Part shown: positions 54,406 to 64,000 of the stretch, one piece after another
Position numbering within the stretch: the first letter of the stretch is position 1
How the letters are laid out: every line of letters begins with the position of its first letter
DNA from: Gloeopeniophorella convolvens
Lineage: Eukaryota > Basidiomycota > Agaricomycetes > Russulales
Reading direction: 5' to 3'
DNA length: 64,000 nt
NCBI GenBank assembly: GCA_022496205.1
Contig: WTXD01000044.1
Span: 163,250-227,249, forward strand
Position numbers and translations under genes: made by a program
Notes under the pieces: model-generated
Seen by the model: the letters and a program-made list of their open reading frames with translations, nothing else
Database searches by the model: none
Told to the model about the DNA's origin: nothing

Positions 54406-56508
54406 GCGATTGCGCTGATTGATGATTTGTTACGATGGTTTCCTACGCACATGCACTAATTCTCGCCTTTCGCCTTGGCTTCTCGGTTGGTGTCCGTGTA
54501 CAATATGGTTCTGGTTTCCCTCTACTTTGACACGAAGGCGCGTGGTGCTGCACCGCTCGACAATGCCTGTATATACCCAGTTCGTTTCGACTGTATCATA
54601 GACTCACGTACTCGGGTTCGGAATCGATAGTTTCATGATCTGCAAACTGGTGCAAGCGTGGCTTCGGTTATCATGCGCGATTCCTCGTGGGCTGGATCAA
54701 TCGACATGACGGTAGGGCCGTACGCACACGTGCAATGTGAAACAGCTGAGGCGGAGCACCATATGCAGGAAAACGGCGAGGCTATGGGCGCTATCCGTCA
54801 GCTGTCCTGGATCGCCAGCATCGCTGCTCGCATTGCTAGGATCATCGATCCCAGCTCTTATGCGACGACGACCCTGCGATGTATGATAAACACGGTACCG
54901 ATCGCCTAAGGCCCTGAAAGCATGGCAAGTTGGTTCGTTGCCGCAGGCCATCAGGGCCCGGTGTTCAAAGCGTTCGCGACGACTTTTGATCGGACTGCAG
55001 ACGCGGCGCGAAAGATGCAGAGCTACGTGCTTGGCTGCACAGGGGATCGATTCCTTGGCCGTGCCTGCACCCTATGTCAGCGCCAAGTACACCCACGAAT
55101 AAGAAGAAAACACCCGAAGGCCGGCACTCTTGGAAAAGTATGACAGCTGCTACCACAGCGGCAATGGGCGCGAGCGAGATATAATTAGTAGTTGTCACGG
55201 TGTTTAACCTCTCTGGGGAAGTAGGTGTGGTGTCGTTCTGCTAGGCAGTGGCTGTCCCAGGCACTACTCGTATTCCTTTGAAGCGTTGTTCTGATAGCCA
55301 AGGCCTAAGGTCCGAATTGGAGCGCACAGGCGTCGAAGCAAGGCCGGAAGGATCGGTATAGTGACCCCACTGAATACCACTGAATCGCAAGAAGTCCTCC
55401 AGCTTCGTTGCCGGCATCTACAAAATAGCCGTGAATTTGCGGACGTTCCACTCGGTTCGACCGCGCCATGGACATAACGCACTTAATCACTTTCTAGCGT
55501 GTAGACTGCGACAAAAGAAGTCCTGCGATATCATATGGGTCCGCCTGATGTGATGCGGGCGCCCGTGAGACACGCAAATTAGAGAAAGAGCTAGGGCGTC
55601 TGGCAGCTCTTACCTTATCCAGCCATGGACGTCAGCCTCTCCCTGAGCGAGACCAAAGTGAACAGGGACCCTGGGACCATCGATGGCATCACGCTTCGCG
55701 CACAGCATCAAGGCAACAAAAGCTCCCGCACGAGGATGTTCGTTCGCAGGGCACCCCTGGCACACCCAGTTCGACTGCTGGGACGTTGTTTCCACTGCGC
55801 AGTGCGAGTCGCTGTTTTAGGCGCAGTGAGCAGTCGTGGGGGGCCCCACTGCGTCCTGCGCTGCACGACAACCCCTAGAGGCACGACAGGTGACGAGCGG
55901 CGTGCAGGGAGATAACGTACCGTGATGCGTCGCACGCCTTGGCGCGCGCACGTGGAACGCGTCACACTTCGCGAAGCCACGGGATATAAGCAAATTTCTC
56001 TGGTCCCTGCAATCTTTGGCTGCCAGAGTCGGCAGGCTCCTGCAGGCACCATCTGAGTTCTCTGTGGACTGCGTGGAAAGGCACCGGCGAACAACTTCGA
56101 GCCCCCATATCAACAAGTGCACACGACAGTGGAACTGGCAGGGACAGATAGGTGGCGGGTTCGGGCGGCGCCCAGCTGCGCAAGTTGACGGCATTTGTGG
56201 CGTTCACAACGGTGGCACGATGTGCGGCGTCCTTGGACGTGAAATTGCAGAACCGGGAGGAGATAGTCGCTAGAAGCCGGGAATTGAGAGAAGTCATGGA
56301 CGCATCTGCTTTATATGTGCGGGAAAAAAACGAGCAATAGATACACGCGCAGGTGGTGCGCTAGCCAAAAGGCGAGAAACGCAAGGCCGACACGCATAAA
56401 CGCGTAGGTCGGCGCAAGCGACAAGCGACGACACGGTCAAGACTTCGAGGCGTCAGCTCCACGCTGCAAGAGCTCGCTTTGCGCTGGACGTCACAGAAAG
56501 CGAAGCGG
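54406..56508. other. Intergenic region, one weak small frame
   Basis: About 2.1 kb. The only hint of coding is on the plus strand at about 56152-56340, which reads LRKLTAFVAFTTVARCAASL, then REEIVARSRELREVMDASAL and a stop. It follows a possible TAG acceptor but no upstream exon with an ATG was found. It could be the 3' exon of a small membrane protein. Otherwise nothing is seen. Confidence 0.3.
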
Positions 56509-56883
56509 TCAGTAGCGATTTTCGCGCGACGGACGGAGCGACGGACCTTGTTCTAGGTCCCTGCGCTCGAGCTCTTCCTTGCCTTCGCGCTCAGCGCCGC
56601 TCTCCTTCCTTCCGAAAATAACCTCTTTCCATCCAATTTCCGCCCCGTCATGAGTCTCTATTGCGGCGTTTTCTGCGAGGCGGCGGAGGCGGGCGACCTC
56701 GGCGTCGGGGACGGTTTCACCTGCCCTCAAACGCGCAGCAAGTTCTCCTAATATCGAAAGGCGTGCGGAGTAGTGGCGCCTGTCTGTCTCTGCTGCGCGA
56801 CGTTGCCAAAGCAGGTGTACGGAGACAGAGCTGAATGCGAGCGCAGAGAGGAGCTCGGGGACGTATCGTGTGCGTGAGGCCAT
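56509..56883 (-). CDS. Small hypothetical protein with N-terminal membrane segment
   Basis: Intronless, 124 residues from an ATG (MASRTRYVPELLSALAFSSV). Residues 9-26 (ELLSALAFSSVSVHLLW) are a likely signal anchor. The middle is helical and charged (RLSILGELAARLRAGE, DAEVARLRRLAENAA) with heptad spacing, and the C-terminal third is very hydrophilic. Small proteins with this layout, often mitochondrial, are common in Agaricomycetes but I cannot assign a function. The start is the first ATG in frame and close to the upstream intergenic region. Confidence 0.6.
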   Translation of the reverse strand: MASRTRYVPELLSALAFSSVSVHLLWQRRAAETDRRHYSARLSILGELAARLRAGETVPDAEVARLRRLAENAAIETHDGAEIGWKEVIFGRKESGAEREGKEELERRDLEQGPSLRPSRENRY

Positions 56884-57934
56884 GGCGCGTGTCAGCTGGT
56901 CGGTGCTAGCTCGTGGTGCGGCGGAAGGCCGAAGGAAATTTCTACGGCCGAAAGGAAATTAGCTACGCGCTGCTATCGTTTCCAGAAGGTCGTCGATCAG
57001 AGTTGAAGCGGACGAGTAAGTGCGTCGTGTACACACCTAAATGGATCGGGCTCAGATCTGCGGCGGAACGGCCCCCAAGCTCAATTCAAGTCCCCGTGTA
57101 GGCGTAGTCACGTGGCCTTGCCGAGCTCTGGCCGGCCGTGGTGGGCACCCTCATCTGTCAGTGCTCATCTGCGTCGTCGTAAAGCTCGCCTGAGATAAGA
57201 ACGGAGTCGGTGGATCACGGTTGCTCGCTGGCGACCCTTTTCTGTGCAGAACAATTCTACGACTGTCCACGCAAACGGCTGCAAACGGTCTACTGACCGC
57301 GATCGACACCAGTCAGGTAACTCAGACCCAGGGGACCACACGTATGAGCGCGTGCCGCGGGGTTTCGCGGGGGCCAGACAGGAGCGAAACGAAGAACGAA
57401 ACGAACAATTGACTGACTGGGGCGGTGGACCCCACGTGGACTCGGTTTCCTGCGACTGCTGTGGGAGGCGCCGTCATGAGCCATGGACTCCTTCCGGAGA
57501 AATGCGCCTTTGCTGGACCACCTAAACTGCGGGGCGGTGCTCCATGTCTCCCAGCCCGCCGGTCAATTCCTATGCTACTAGTCATCGTTAGCCACAGCAC
57601 CCGCGACCGCTGACTCCTCTGCGCGCCACAACGCCGCGGTGCAGTCTTGTGCCCGACCGCAGGCCGCCTAGAATGTGAAGACGGGGACAGAACTCGTAAC
57701 GTACTACTCCGGCTCCGGTGATGAGAAGCGTCTGATGGGCCAGATCCAGGAATTCGCTAGTTGAGGGACCTGGGGTACACCAGATTCTACTTATATTCGC
57801 CAGTGTCCACACTGTCACCCCCCCTAAGATAGCCGACCACACTGCCTAATATCTACGTTCTCAGCACCCTCTTCTTCCTTCCTCCCACACTATATCTTCC
57901 CTCTCCGTCATCCCCAACCTCATCCCCAACCACC
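56884..57934. other. Divergent intergenic region
   Basis: About 1.05 kb between the small membrane protein (-) and the next gene (+). The last 80 bp before 57935 are rich in CT (TTCTTCCTTCCTCCC), a usual fungal 5'-leader feature. No gene is seen. Confidence 0.4.
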
Positions 57935-58894
57935 ATGTCAACGTTAAGACCCGATGCCTTCGAAGAGGTGCGTCCCGCTTACCCCATTTGGCTCAACAGC
58001 AACCGAGTTCTCATCGCTGCTGGCAGATCTTCCTCAAGCTCGAAGAGGAGAGCGAGCGTCGAGCAATGGAAGTAGAAGAAGAGGGCCTCTCGCCCAACAT
58101 ACCCGACCTTGCAGCCGCTGCCCAGCGGGCAGCCCGGGCAAAGCAGAGGCGTCGCGGCAGCGTCTCCATCTCGCGCTTCGGCCACGTATGTCCCACCATC
58201 ACCGTCTTACGCGCGCAGCGTTGACCTTCTCCGTTCTCTCCGCAGTTTGGAGACCCCTCACAGCAGCTGTCCCTCAGTAATCCCCCGACGCCGACGGCCT
58301 TCCCCGATGGCTCGACATCACTTTCACCGTTTTACCAGGCGCAGTCACATGTACGTCCACCGCTTCTTAGCGACTACGCTTACCGTACGCGCGCTGAGCT
58401 GATGCAACTTTTTTTTTTTCGTGCAGAACCACAGCGCCGACTCGCTCAGCTCGGACTCATCGCTCGAGGACGATGCTGCGCTCCGTGCGGAGAGCAACCA
58501 TGTAACGCAGGTCCACCGCATAGCTGGCCGGCAGAGCTTGTCACGATCTGTTGGGGGCATGCTCCAACGCACACTATCTCGCTCGCGGTCGAAGGCGAGC
58601 CTGTCCTCCAACGGGGTCGACACGAATGTCGTGATCGGAGTCGTCGTGGAGGAGGATCATGTGGAGGAGCCTTCGGGGTCTCGAGAAGTTGCGCCGCGGC
58701 CGGAAAGTCGCGCGACGGCATATGCGCACGCGCCACGTGCACTCAAATCGCAGCCCTCCCGAATGACAATCCCTGGCGCGGGCACGAAGGATCCCAGCGG
58801 GAGTTGGAGAAGCAAAGCCGCCGACTTGTTCAGGCGGAACAGCCGCCCCCGGAGCAACACGCTGTGGGCGGTAACGCCTGCGCAGCACTCATAA
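57935..58894 (+). CDS. Hypothetical Ser/Arg-rich protein
   Basis: Four exons (57935-57967, 58027-58185, 58246-58350, 58427-58894) give 254 residues. Not recognised. It starts MSTLRPDAFEEIFLKLEEES, contains a basic helical patch (AAAAQRAARAKQRRRGSVSI), a Pro/Ser linker, then basic Ser-rich segments (QSLSRSVGGMLQRTLSRSRS; SGSWRSKAADLFRRNSRPRS). The repeated RxxS sites (RRGSVS, RRNSRP) suggest phosphorylation by basophilic kinases. No membrane segment or signal peptide. All four donors and acceptors are canonical, and the exon phases agree, so the gene is likely real though its role is unknown. Confidence 0.65.
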
Positions 58895-59381
58895 TTGCTC
58901 CGTGTTGACCGAGATCCGTTACGATCATGACTGGGCCCGCTATTGTGCTCCCCACTCGTTGCTTCATTCTCTGGCTCTATTGTCGCTACTTCGCATGCTC
59001 GTCCTCTAACTTCACGCACTGACCCATACATCGCATACTCATTACGACGCTTGACAAGGAATTGCAGTACTTTTGAACACTATTGTCTGAGGGGGCGGGC
59101 CGGAGATGACTGGCCAATTGTGTTGAGACGCGTCCCACGATTGGGCGCTGCCAAGTGCGGGAGACAATTAGCGCCTTGACCGGCAAGTTGCCCCGAATAA
59201 TTGGTTTCGAGCACCATGACAGCGCTCTGCGCCCAATCCCATGAGGCCGGGAGTCCCATGCCCAACTATATATATCCTATCTCGTCCTCTCCTCGCTCTG
59301 ACTAGTCCACGCCCCCTTTTCCCGACTCCATCGCGCATTCGTCCCCCCGCACTCTCCAGGCCTCCGTCTCGCTGCCTTTCG
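58895..59381. promoter_or_regulatory. Intergenic region with TATA box (59268-59275)
   Basis: A TATATATA run lies about 110 bp before the next start codon. The preceding 370 bp hold no supportable gene. Confidence 0.4.
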
Positions 59382-60525
59382 ATGTCTGCCCGCACGGACT
59401 GGGACATTCTAGGTGGCCGCTACGACCTCTCCAACGACTTCAAATCCAAGACGCCGCAATACCTTCCCTCTGACGGCTTTGGTGCTTTCGACCTGAAACG
59501 CGTACGCTTTGCACTACCCCTTATCGCCCTGCTCGCTCCAGCTCACGCACCTTCCCACACAGCAGCGCATGTCGCATGGGCCTCGCGCCCGCGCGTTCGA
59601 CAGTGAACTCTCACCTGGTGCTGGGCCCGACGACGCCAGTACGTATTTCCCTAATCAGCGCCCATTTACGGACTGGGGTGCTGAGATGTCATTACCCCCG
59701 TGTGCAGGCGTGCGCGACTTTGATCTCGCCGAGAGCATATGGAGTCAAGATTCCGATCTGACTCTTGACGACCTGGCGCTCGAGTCTGATACAGCGTCGA
59801 GCCACAGCGGCTCGTCACGGTGGTCTGCCGCACCATCAACGCCGTCAACCTCGCGCCACGTAGCGCTCCAGCCTGCCGAGGGGACACTGCCCGCCCCGGT
59901 GCCGGCACCCTTACCTGTTGAAGCACAGGCTGCTGCCCCAGTTTACGAACCTGAGCCCGAGCCCGACTCCCCCGCGCCAGCGTACTCGCGCGACCCACTC
60001 GAGTTTGACCCTGCTCTCCTGGCATCCCTTGACGAACAATTACGTTTACACCCGTTCGAGGCCTTCGAGGATGTGTGTTGGGCATGCTTCCCCGATTCCC
60101 CATCGGCCGAACCTGCCCATTCATTCCGCTCGCGAAGCGCCTCGCCCTCCCGCCGTCCATCTGTCATACACACCAGCCTAACAGCGCACTCCTCTTTCTC
60201 GGAGGCGAGTTTTGCGACCGCACTCGCTCCGCCGCCACCGCCCGCATATCCCACATCGGCGTCGAAGCCCCTACCTAATCTCCCCCCTCCCGAGCGGCTG
60301 CAGCCACAGCGCATTAGGCCCGAACTGGCGGCACCCCCGCCGACGGTCCTGACATTTACGTCTTTTTCATTCGAAGACACGCCCTTCCCGACTGCGCCGC
60401 CTGGGGAGACGGTGCACTTCTTCCCCGTTCGGGCGCCCACGAGGTCGCGTTCGAAGAGCGTCGGCGGTCCAGGGACTGTACGCCGACTGACGAGCGCAAT
60501 AGCGCGACTACGCGGGCGCGAGTAA
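59382..60525 (+). CDS. Hypothetical Pro/Ser-rich protein
   Basis: Three exons (59382-59501, 59566-59638, 59708-60525) give 336 residues. Not recognised. It starts MSARTDWDILGGRYDLSNDF; the middle is acidic (DFDLAESIWSQDSDLTLDDL), then a long Pro/Ala/Glu-rich stretch with YEPEPEPDSPAPAY and LPNLPPPERLQPQR, and the last 30 residues are basic (TRSRSKSVGGPGTVRRLTSA). It looks intrinsically disordered. Intron 2 (59639-59707) is 69 nt with no stop in frame, so a 23-residue longer isoform is possible if retained. Same orientation as the preceding hypothetical gene, 490 bp downstream. Confidence 0.65.
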
Positions 60526-62712
60526 AGCATGTGCTCCCTGCACTGATCTCAGTCAATTTCCGCCCTCCCCCCTGTTTCTTGTTGACTTGGTGCCACGCGC
60601 GCACGCTGGCGTAGCGCGGTTGTCGATTTGTGCGTTGCCGCACCGAGGCGGCCCGCGGCGCAACTCCGACCCGATTGTGATCTAAACACTCCTTCCATCT
60701 CATCTGCTTCTGCTTCCCTGCTTCCCTGCTTCCTGTCCTCTCCACTGCCGCCCACTTGCACTGATTTATCGTACGCTCTCTCATCGTCCCTTCATGCTTG
60801 CATTTCCTCCTCGACGTCCCTGTATCTTTCCATGTCCTTTTCACACCCCGCACGCTATCTGTTGTAGTACTGTACCTAAGTACCTTACACCGCACGCCGG
60901 AGTAATCATGGCTTCTCGCACGGCGCACACGATGTTTACCCAATATACACCCCCACCCGTGCTTGTCACGTCCTACTCCCCATATGCGCCTGCTCCCACG
61001 CCGGGGCAGCCATACAGCAGATTGGCATGATGGCGTGCACGCACAGAGCGCCCGCAGAACTCGCGCGTGTGATGGACCTGGCGAAGCGCACCCTCATTCA
61101 CGCACTGCGCGTCTGTCCCTTCGCGACGGACGCCACTGCCGGTGAACGGTGCGAGCCAGCCCCATCGGAGCGCACTCGAGCGCGACCGCTGGGGATCAGT
61201 GAACATGCGGTAGCAGGGGACGACGGCTCTCCGTGCTGTGCGGCGGCGATAATGCATGCAGCGCTGTGCAGTGGCGCTGCGGGCCGAGGCGCGTTGGTAT
61301 CAGCAGTTTCCTAAGTTCCTGCGCTGATCTAGCAGGGAGAGCGCTGCGTGGGGGTGCGGGGGCCGCGGGGACCGCCGCAGCACCTCCTTTGGGCGAGCCC
61401 GGGGCACGATCAAGGGGCGGCGTCGTGCACGATTGCACCTTGATTGCGCCTCGGCGACTTGAGCTGTGCGCGAGATTTTGCGCGATAGACCTAGGTAGAC
61501 ATGCACCGTGCGATGTCATCGTCGCTATGTCTGCACGCGCGGCGGGGGTGCCGGTGACATGTCCAACACGGCGGATGGGCACACACGGCCTGGTAGGCGC
61601 GACGCATTGACGGGGCAGCGCGGGAGCGAGTGCGGCCCGGTAGCCGACGTCAATTGACGGCTGCATCAACTTCGGACGGAGACAGAGGGCGCGGCGTCAC
61701 GGTACTGCGGCACACGTCCGGTCGCAGTGCCCGCCATTGCGGCCCCACCGAGGATCCCCAGGAGGATCCGCGTGCGCATATCATGCAACGTTACGTGCTC
61801 GTTGCTGAGAGTGCTGATGCAATTTCTCCCTCGGTGCATTTCGTCGCGCCCGGACTATGGGCGGGGCTCTCTGATCAATCGCGCAAGAGGGTGTGTACAG
61901 TAGCGCGTCTTGGGTTCCTGCTGGTGATCAGCCACATACGCGCGGAAATTTAGCCTATTTGCGCGTCCTCGTTACGCCTGCATGAAACGTAGTTTCAAGG
62001 CGCAGCAAACATCTTCCTCGGAGCTCAGCTGAGAACAAGGTGTCCAGTATCAAAAATGGGCATGTGAAAAGGCCTGCCATGTCAAGTTGGCGCTGAGATG
62101 GTCTGTGAGGAACGTGCTGATGGGAACCCTGTTGAATGAGCCAAGATGACGCCCCAAAAAATGTCGGAGCGAAGGTAAAGAGACAGGGCAACCGGAACTG
62201 AGCCGGCACATTCCAAGACCAAGACCATGCGGGATATCTGGCAGGTTTGTGAAGCCGGGTAGGGCATCACTTAGGATGGGCGTCTGGTCGTTCCAACTGC
62301 GTGCTCCGTGCCCGAAAAGAACGCATAAACAGGCTTGGGCGTCCTCATGTTAATGTGGCGCCGACGTGATGTTTCATTTGTCGAGGGAGAGTGAAGGTTT
62401 CAGGGACAGATTAGGGACATCCGGAGGCGTTGCGCCTGCTTCGAAAAAAAAGTGGAATGCTTATTTCGACCAGTTGGTTGCTGTCAGGGAGTTGCCGGTG
62501 CATTCGTTGGCCTCGACATGCGAACACACAGACCAGCTTCGGGAAACGAACATGTTGCTCCATTGACAGCGATAGCGGCCTTATGTCGGGCAGTATCCAT
62601 GTGCATTCCCAAGCTGGGGAGATGCAGGGACACTAGTGGCGCACAGATAGCGCAACAGAATGTTCATATGCGTACTTTTGGGTGTCTACGGCGGAGCGAG
62701 GAGCAACGGGCG
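60526..62712. other. Intergenic region, no gene seen
   Basis: About 2.2 kb. A 40-codon frame from an ATG at 60908 (MASRTAHTMFTQYTPPPVLV) has no support from splice sites or composition. Other frames are short. No RNA gene or inverted repeat was recognised. Confidence 0.35.
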
Positions 62713-63489
62713 TCATCTGTATATGCAGACGTCAGCAGCGTTCCATATTCTGCCGAAACGAAGGGATGCACGCACCAGCTGTCTAGCACGGGCCCGCTCT
62801 TCCAGCGTCCACCACCAGCGCCAAAGTCGCTCTGTGCGGCCTTCCGCATCCCCCACTCTGCCGCGAACGCGTCCCGCATCTGTGCAGGAGGCACCCGCGG
62901 TACCCCGCAGCCGCGCACGGTTGAGCCCAATCCACCAGTGCCCGCGCACGTCCTGCACGCGCAGGATGGCCTCCGTCTCGTCGCGCCCGGGGTCGATGTG
63001 CGTGCGCGCGAACGGCACCACCGCGCCGCGCGTGCCGTGTCGGTGCGCGCCGACGATGAGCAGCTGACGCGGCGTGCCCGGCGACGGCGGCAGGATGTGC
63101 AGGATGCGCACGACGCGCGAGCGCGCGACGACGAGCAGCACGCCGAGCCCGACGCCGATGGAGAGGTGGCCGAGGCAGAGCCCCGCGCGCTGCCACGCCG
63201 GGCGCTGCACAGGCGCGGCGCCGGGCTTCTCGGGCGGGTAGGTCCACTTTGTCCATGTGAGCTCTGTCATTGTGGACCTTTGAAACACGTCAGGTGAAGT
63301 TGCAAAGGCAGGAGGATGTGGAGCGCACGTCACGAGGAGGTCGGCCGCGATGAAGCCCCAGGTGAACCTTGCCCACCATGGTGCACGGGCCTCGTAGAAC
63401 GGCGGCCCCTGAACGTTTGGTACGTGGCCATACCTGCCTATTCCCCCTCGTTGAAACAAGCCACGCAGGCGCTGTGCGAACGCGGACAT
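62713..63489 (-). CDS. Two-helix membrane protein of unknown function
   Basis: Two exons (63489-63329, 63277-62713) give 241 residues. The N-terminus (MSAFAQRLRGLFQRGGIGRY) is basic and amphipathic, like a mitochondrial presequence. The first hydrophobic segment is WWARFTWGFIAADLLV (about residues 38-53), followed by an aromatic TELTWTKWTYPPE and a second segment HLSIGVGLGVLLVVA, then a soluble C-terminal domain with RQLLIVGAHRHGTRGAVVPF and ILRVQDVRGHWWIGL. Probably an inner-membrane or ER protein with cytosolic or matrix tail; family not identified with confidence. The 51-nt intron is in frame without stops, so an unspliced form would add 17 residues. Its 5' part and upstream region are duplicated at 33.7-34.2 kb. 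Confidence 0.7.
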   Translation of the reverse strand: MSAFAQRLRGLFQRGGIGRYGHVPNVQGPPFYEARAPWWARFTWGFIAADLLVTCAPHPPAFATSPDVFQRSTMTELTWTKWTYPPEKPGAAPVQRPAWQRAGLCLGHLSIGVGLGVLLVVARSRVVRILHILPPSPGTPRQLLIVGAHRHGTRGAVVPFARTHIDPGRDETEAILRVQDVRGHWWIGLNRARLRGTAGASCTDAGRVRGRVGDAEGRTERLWRWWWTLEERARARQLVRASLRFGRIWNAADVCIYR

Positions 63490-63906
63490 TGAGTAGTGCT
63501 GGTGAAGATGAAGGGTTCGCCTGTCCGGGGGAAGCCGTCGGCGATTCTCGGAAGCGCGAACCGTCCTGAACCGTCGCGCGCTTATTCGATTCTTCCCCAC
63601 ACAACCACGGCGCACGCCTTGCCTCAGACCATGTGCATGATGTTGAGACCTCTTCAGAATACTCATGGATGCGTCCGCCAAGGGCACCTCGGCACAGAGA
63701 GCGCCTCCTATGCAGCGCACCTGCACGTTTCTCGGAATTTGAGAAGGACATAGTAACGAAGGATCGACTCGGCAAGACAGCGACGAAGCTCCGTCTCATA
63801 CGAACCCTTGCGCCATGGTACGCTCGAGCTGAGTCACCACAGGAGCCATAAAACGCCTCAAGCCCTTCGCTGACGCAGAGATGATCCGCTCTCAGTCACA
63901 GGGATC
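63490..63906. repeat. Duplicated divergent promoter region, copy B
   Basis: 417 bp between the membrane-protein start (-) and the GNAT copy start (+), matching 33732-34143 in inverse orientation over nearly its full length. Confidence 0.8.
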
Positions 63907-64000
63907 ATGGCGTATATCAATTCATACAAGGGTCCGGCGGAGGACCCCAGCTGCCGAACGAATACCTTGGCCCAGACCCATATTGACATTAACTTCTCGC
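63907..64000 (+). CDS. Third GNAT acetyltransferase copy, 5' end only
   Basis: Starts ATGGCGTATATCAATTCATA, the same as paralogue 2 (MAYINSYK), and runs off the window. Compared with paralogue 2 it has an extra codon, then lacks one C after GACCCC and gains one T in CCATATTGAC. The two shifts compensate, so the frame stays open but the conserved LGPDPYD segment is replaced by a run reading SCRTNTLAQTH. DINFS follows in the normal frame. Whether the gene is functional cannot be judged from 31 codons. Confidence 0.7.
   Translation, partial: MAYINSYKGPAEDPSCRTNTLAQTHIDINFS

Noticed and set aside
63490..63799. Upstream minus-strand coding extension of the two-helix membrane protein
   Set aside because: The conserved block shared with the left locus is in different frames in the two copies, so it is conserved as duplicated promoter DNA, not as protein.
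1..64000. CRISPR arrays, operons or bacterial-type elements
   Set aside because: Spliceosomal introns throughout and the gene families show a fungal nuclear genome; no spaced direct-repeat arrays occur.

Overview
The window is nuclear DNA of a filamentous basidiomycete, most likely an Agaricomycete (perhaps Polyporales; this is inferred from gene content, no marker was compared). Genes are dense on both strands and split by many introns of about 45-70 bp. Intergenic regions are short, coding GC is high, and the families are typical of wood-decay or litter fungi: tandem cytochrome P450s, GH28 pectinase, OPT transporter, F-box/leucine-rich protein, BTB proteins, a DUF7330-like membrane protein. 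Gene models below were spliced by hand; every joined CDS keeps an open frame and an integral codon count, except at one junction of the second P450, which is flagged.

Layout. 0-9.3 kb: the 5' end of a GEP4-like phosphatase (-), an old-yellow-enzyme oxidoreductase (+), an OPT oligopeptide transporter (+) and cytosolic asparaginyl-tRNA synthetase (-). 9.8-18.3 kb: a fucose-lectin-like propeller protein (-), a gene-poor 2.2 kb stretch, a dual-specificity-phosphatase-like protein without its catalytic arginine (+), diphthine synthase DPH5 (-), an F-box/LRR protein (+) and LSM4 (-). 18.6-26 kb: two tandem P450 genes (-) and three inverted-repeat elements bounded by TA. 26.7-34.3 kb: a DUF7330-like membrane protein (-), an exopolygalacturonase (+), and two convergent GNAT acetyltransferase paralogues with a fourth TA-bounded element between them. 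34.8-45.1 kb: a 21-exon ABCB multidrug transporter (-), monoacylglycerol lipase (+), clathrin light chain (-) and a PARG-type ADP-ribose glycohydrolase (+). 47-54.4 kb: two tandem BTB genes; the second carries a huge Ala/Lys/Glu helix. 56.5-64 kb: a small membrane protein, two low-complexity Ser/Pro-rich proteins, a two-helix membrane protein, and the start of a third GNAT copy cut by the window edge.

Most conserved genes are independent housekeeping functions: translation (AsnRS, DPH5), RNA processing (LSM4), endocytosis (clathrin light chain), lipid metabolism (GEP4, MGL). Accessory genes (P450 pair, pectinase, ABC and OPT transporters, lectin) fit secretion, uptake and detoxification, but nothing shows them to be one co-regulated cluster. 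The most unusual structures are the inverted duplication of a GNAT/membrane-protein divergent pair whose two copies have decayed differently (33.7-34.2 kb versus 63.4-64.0 kb), the BTB protein with a roughly 480-residue charged helix, and the group of four TA-flanked inverted-repeat elements.
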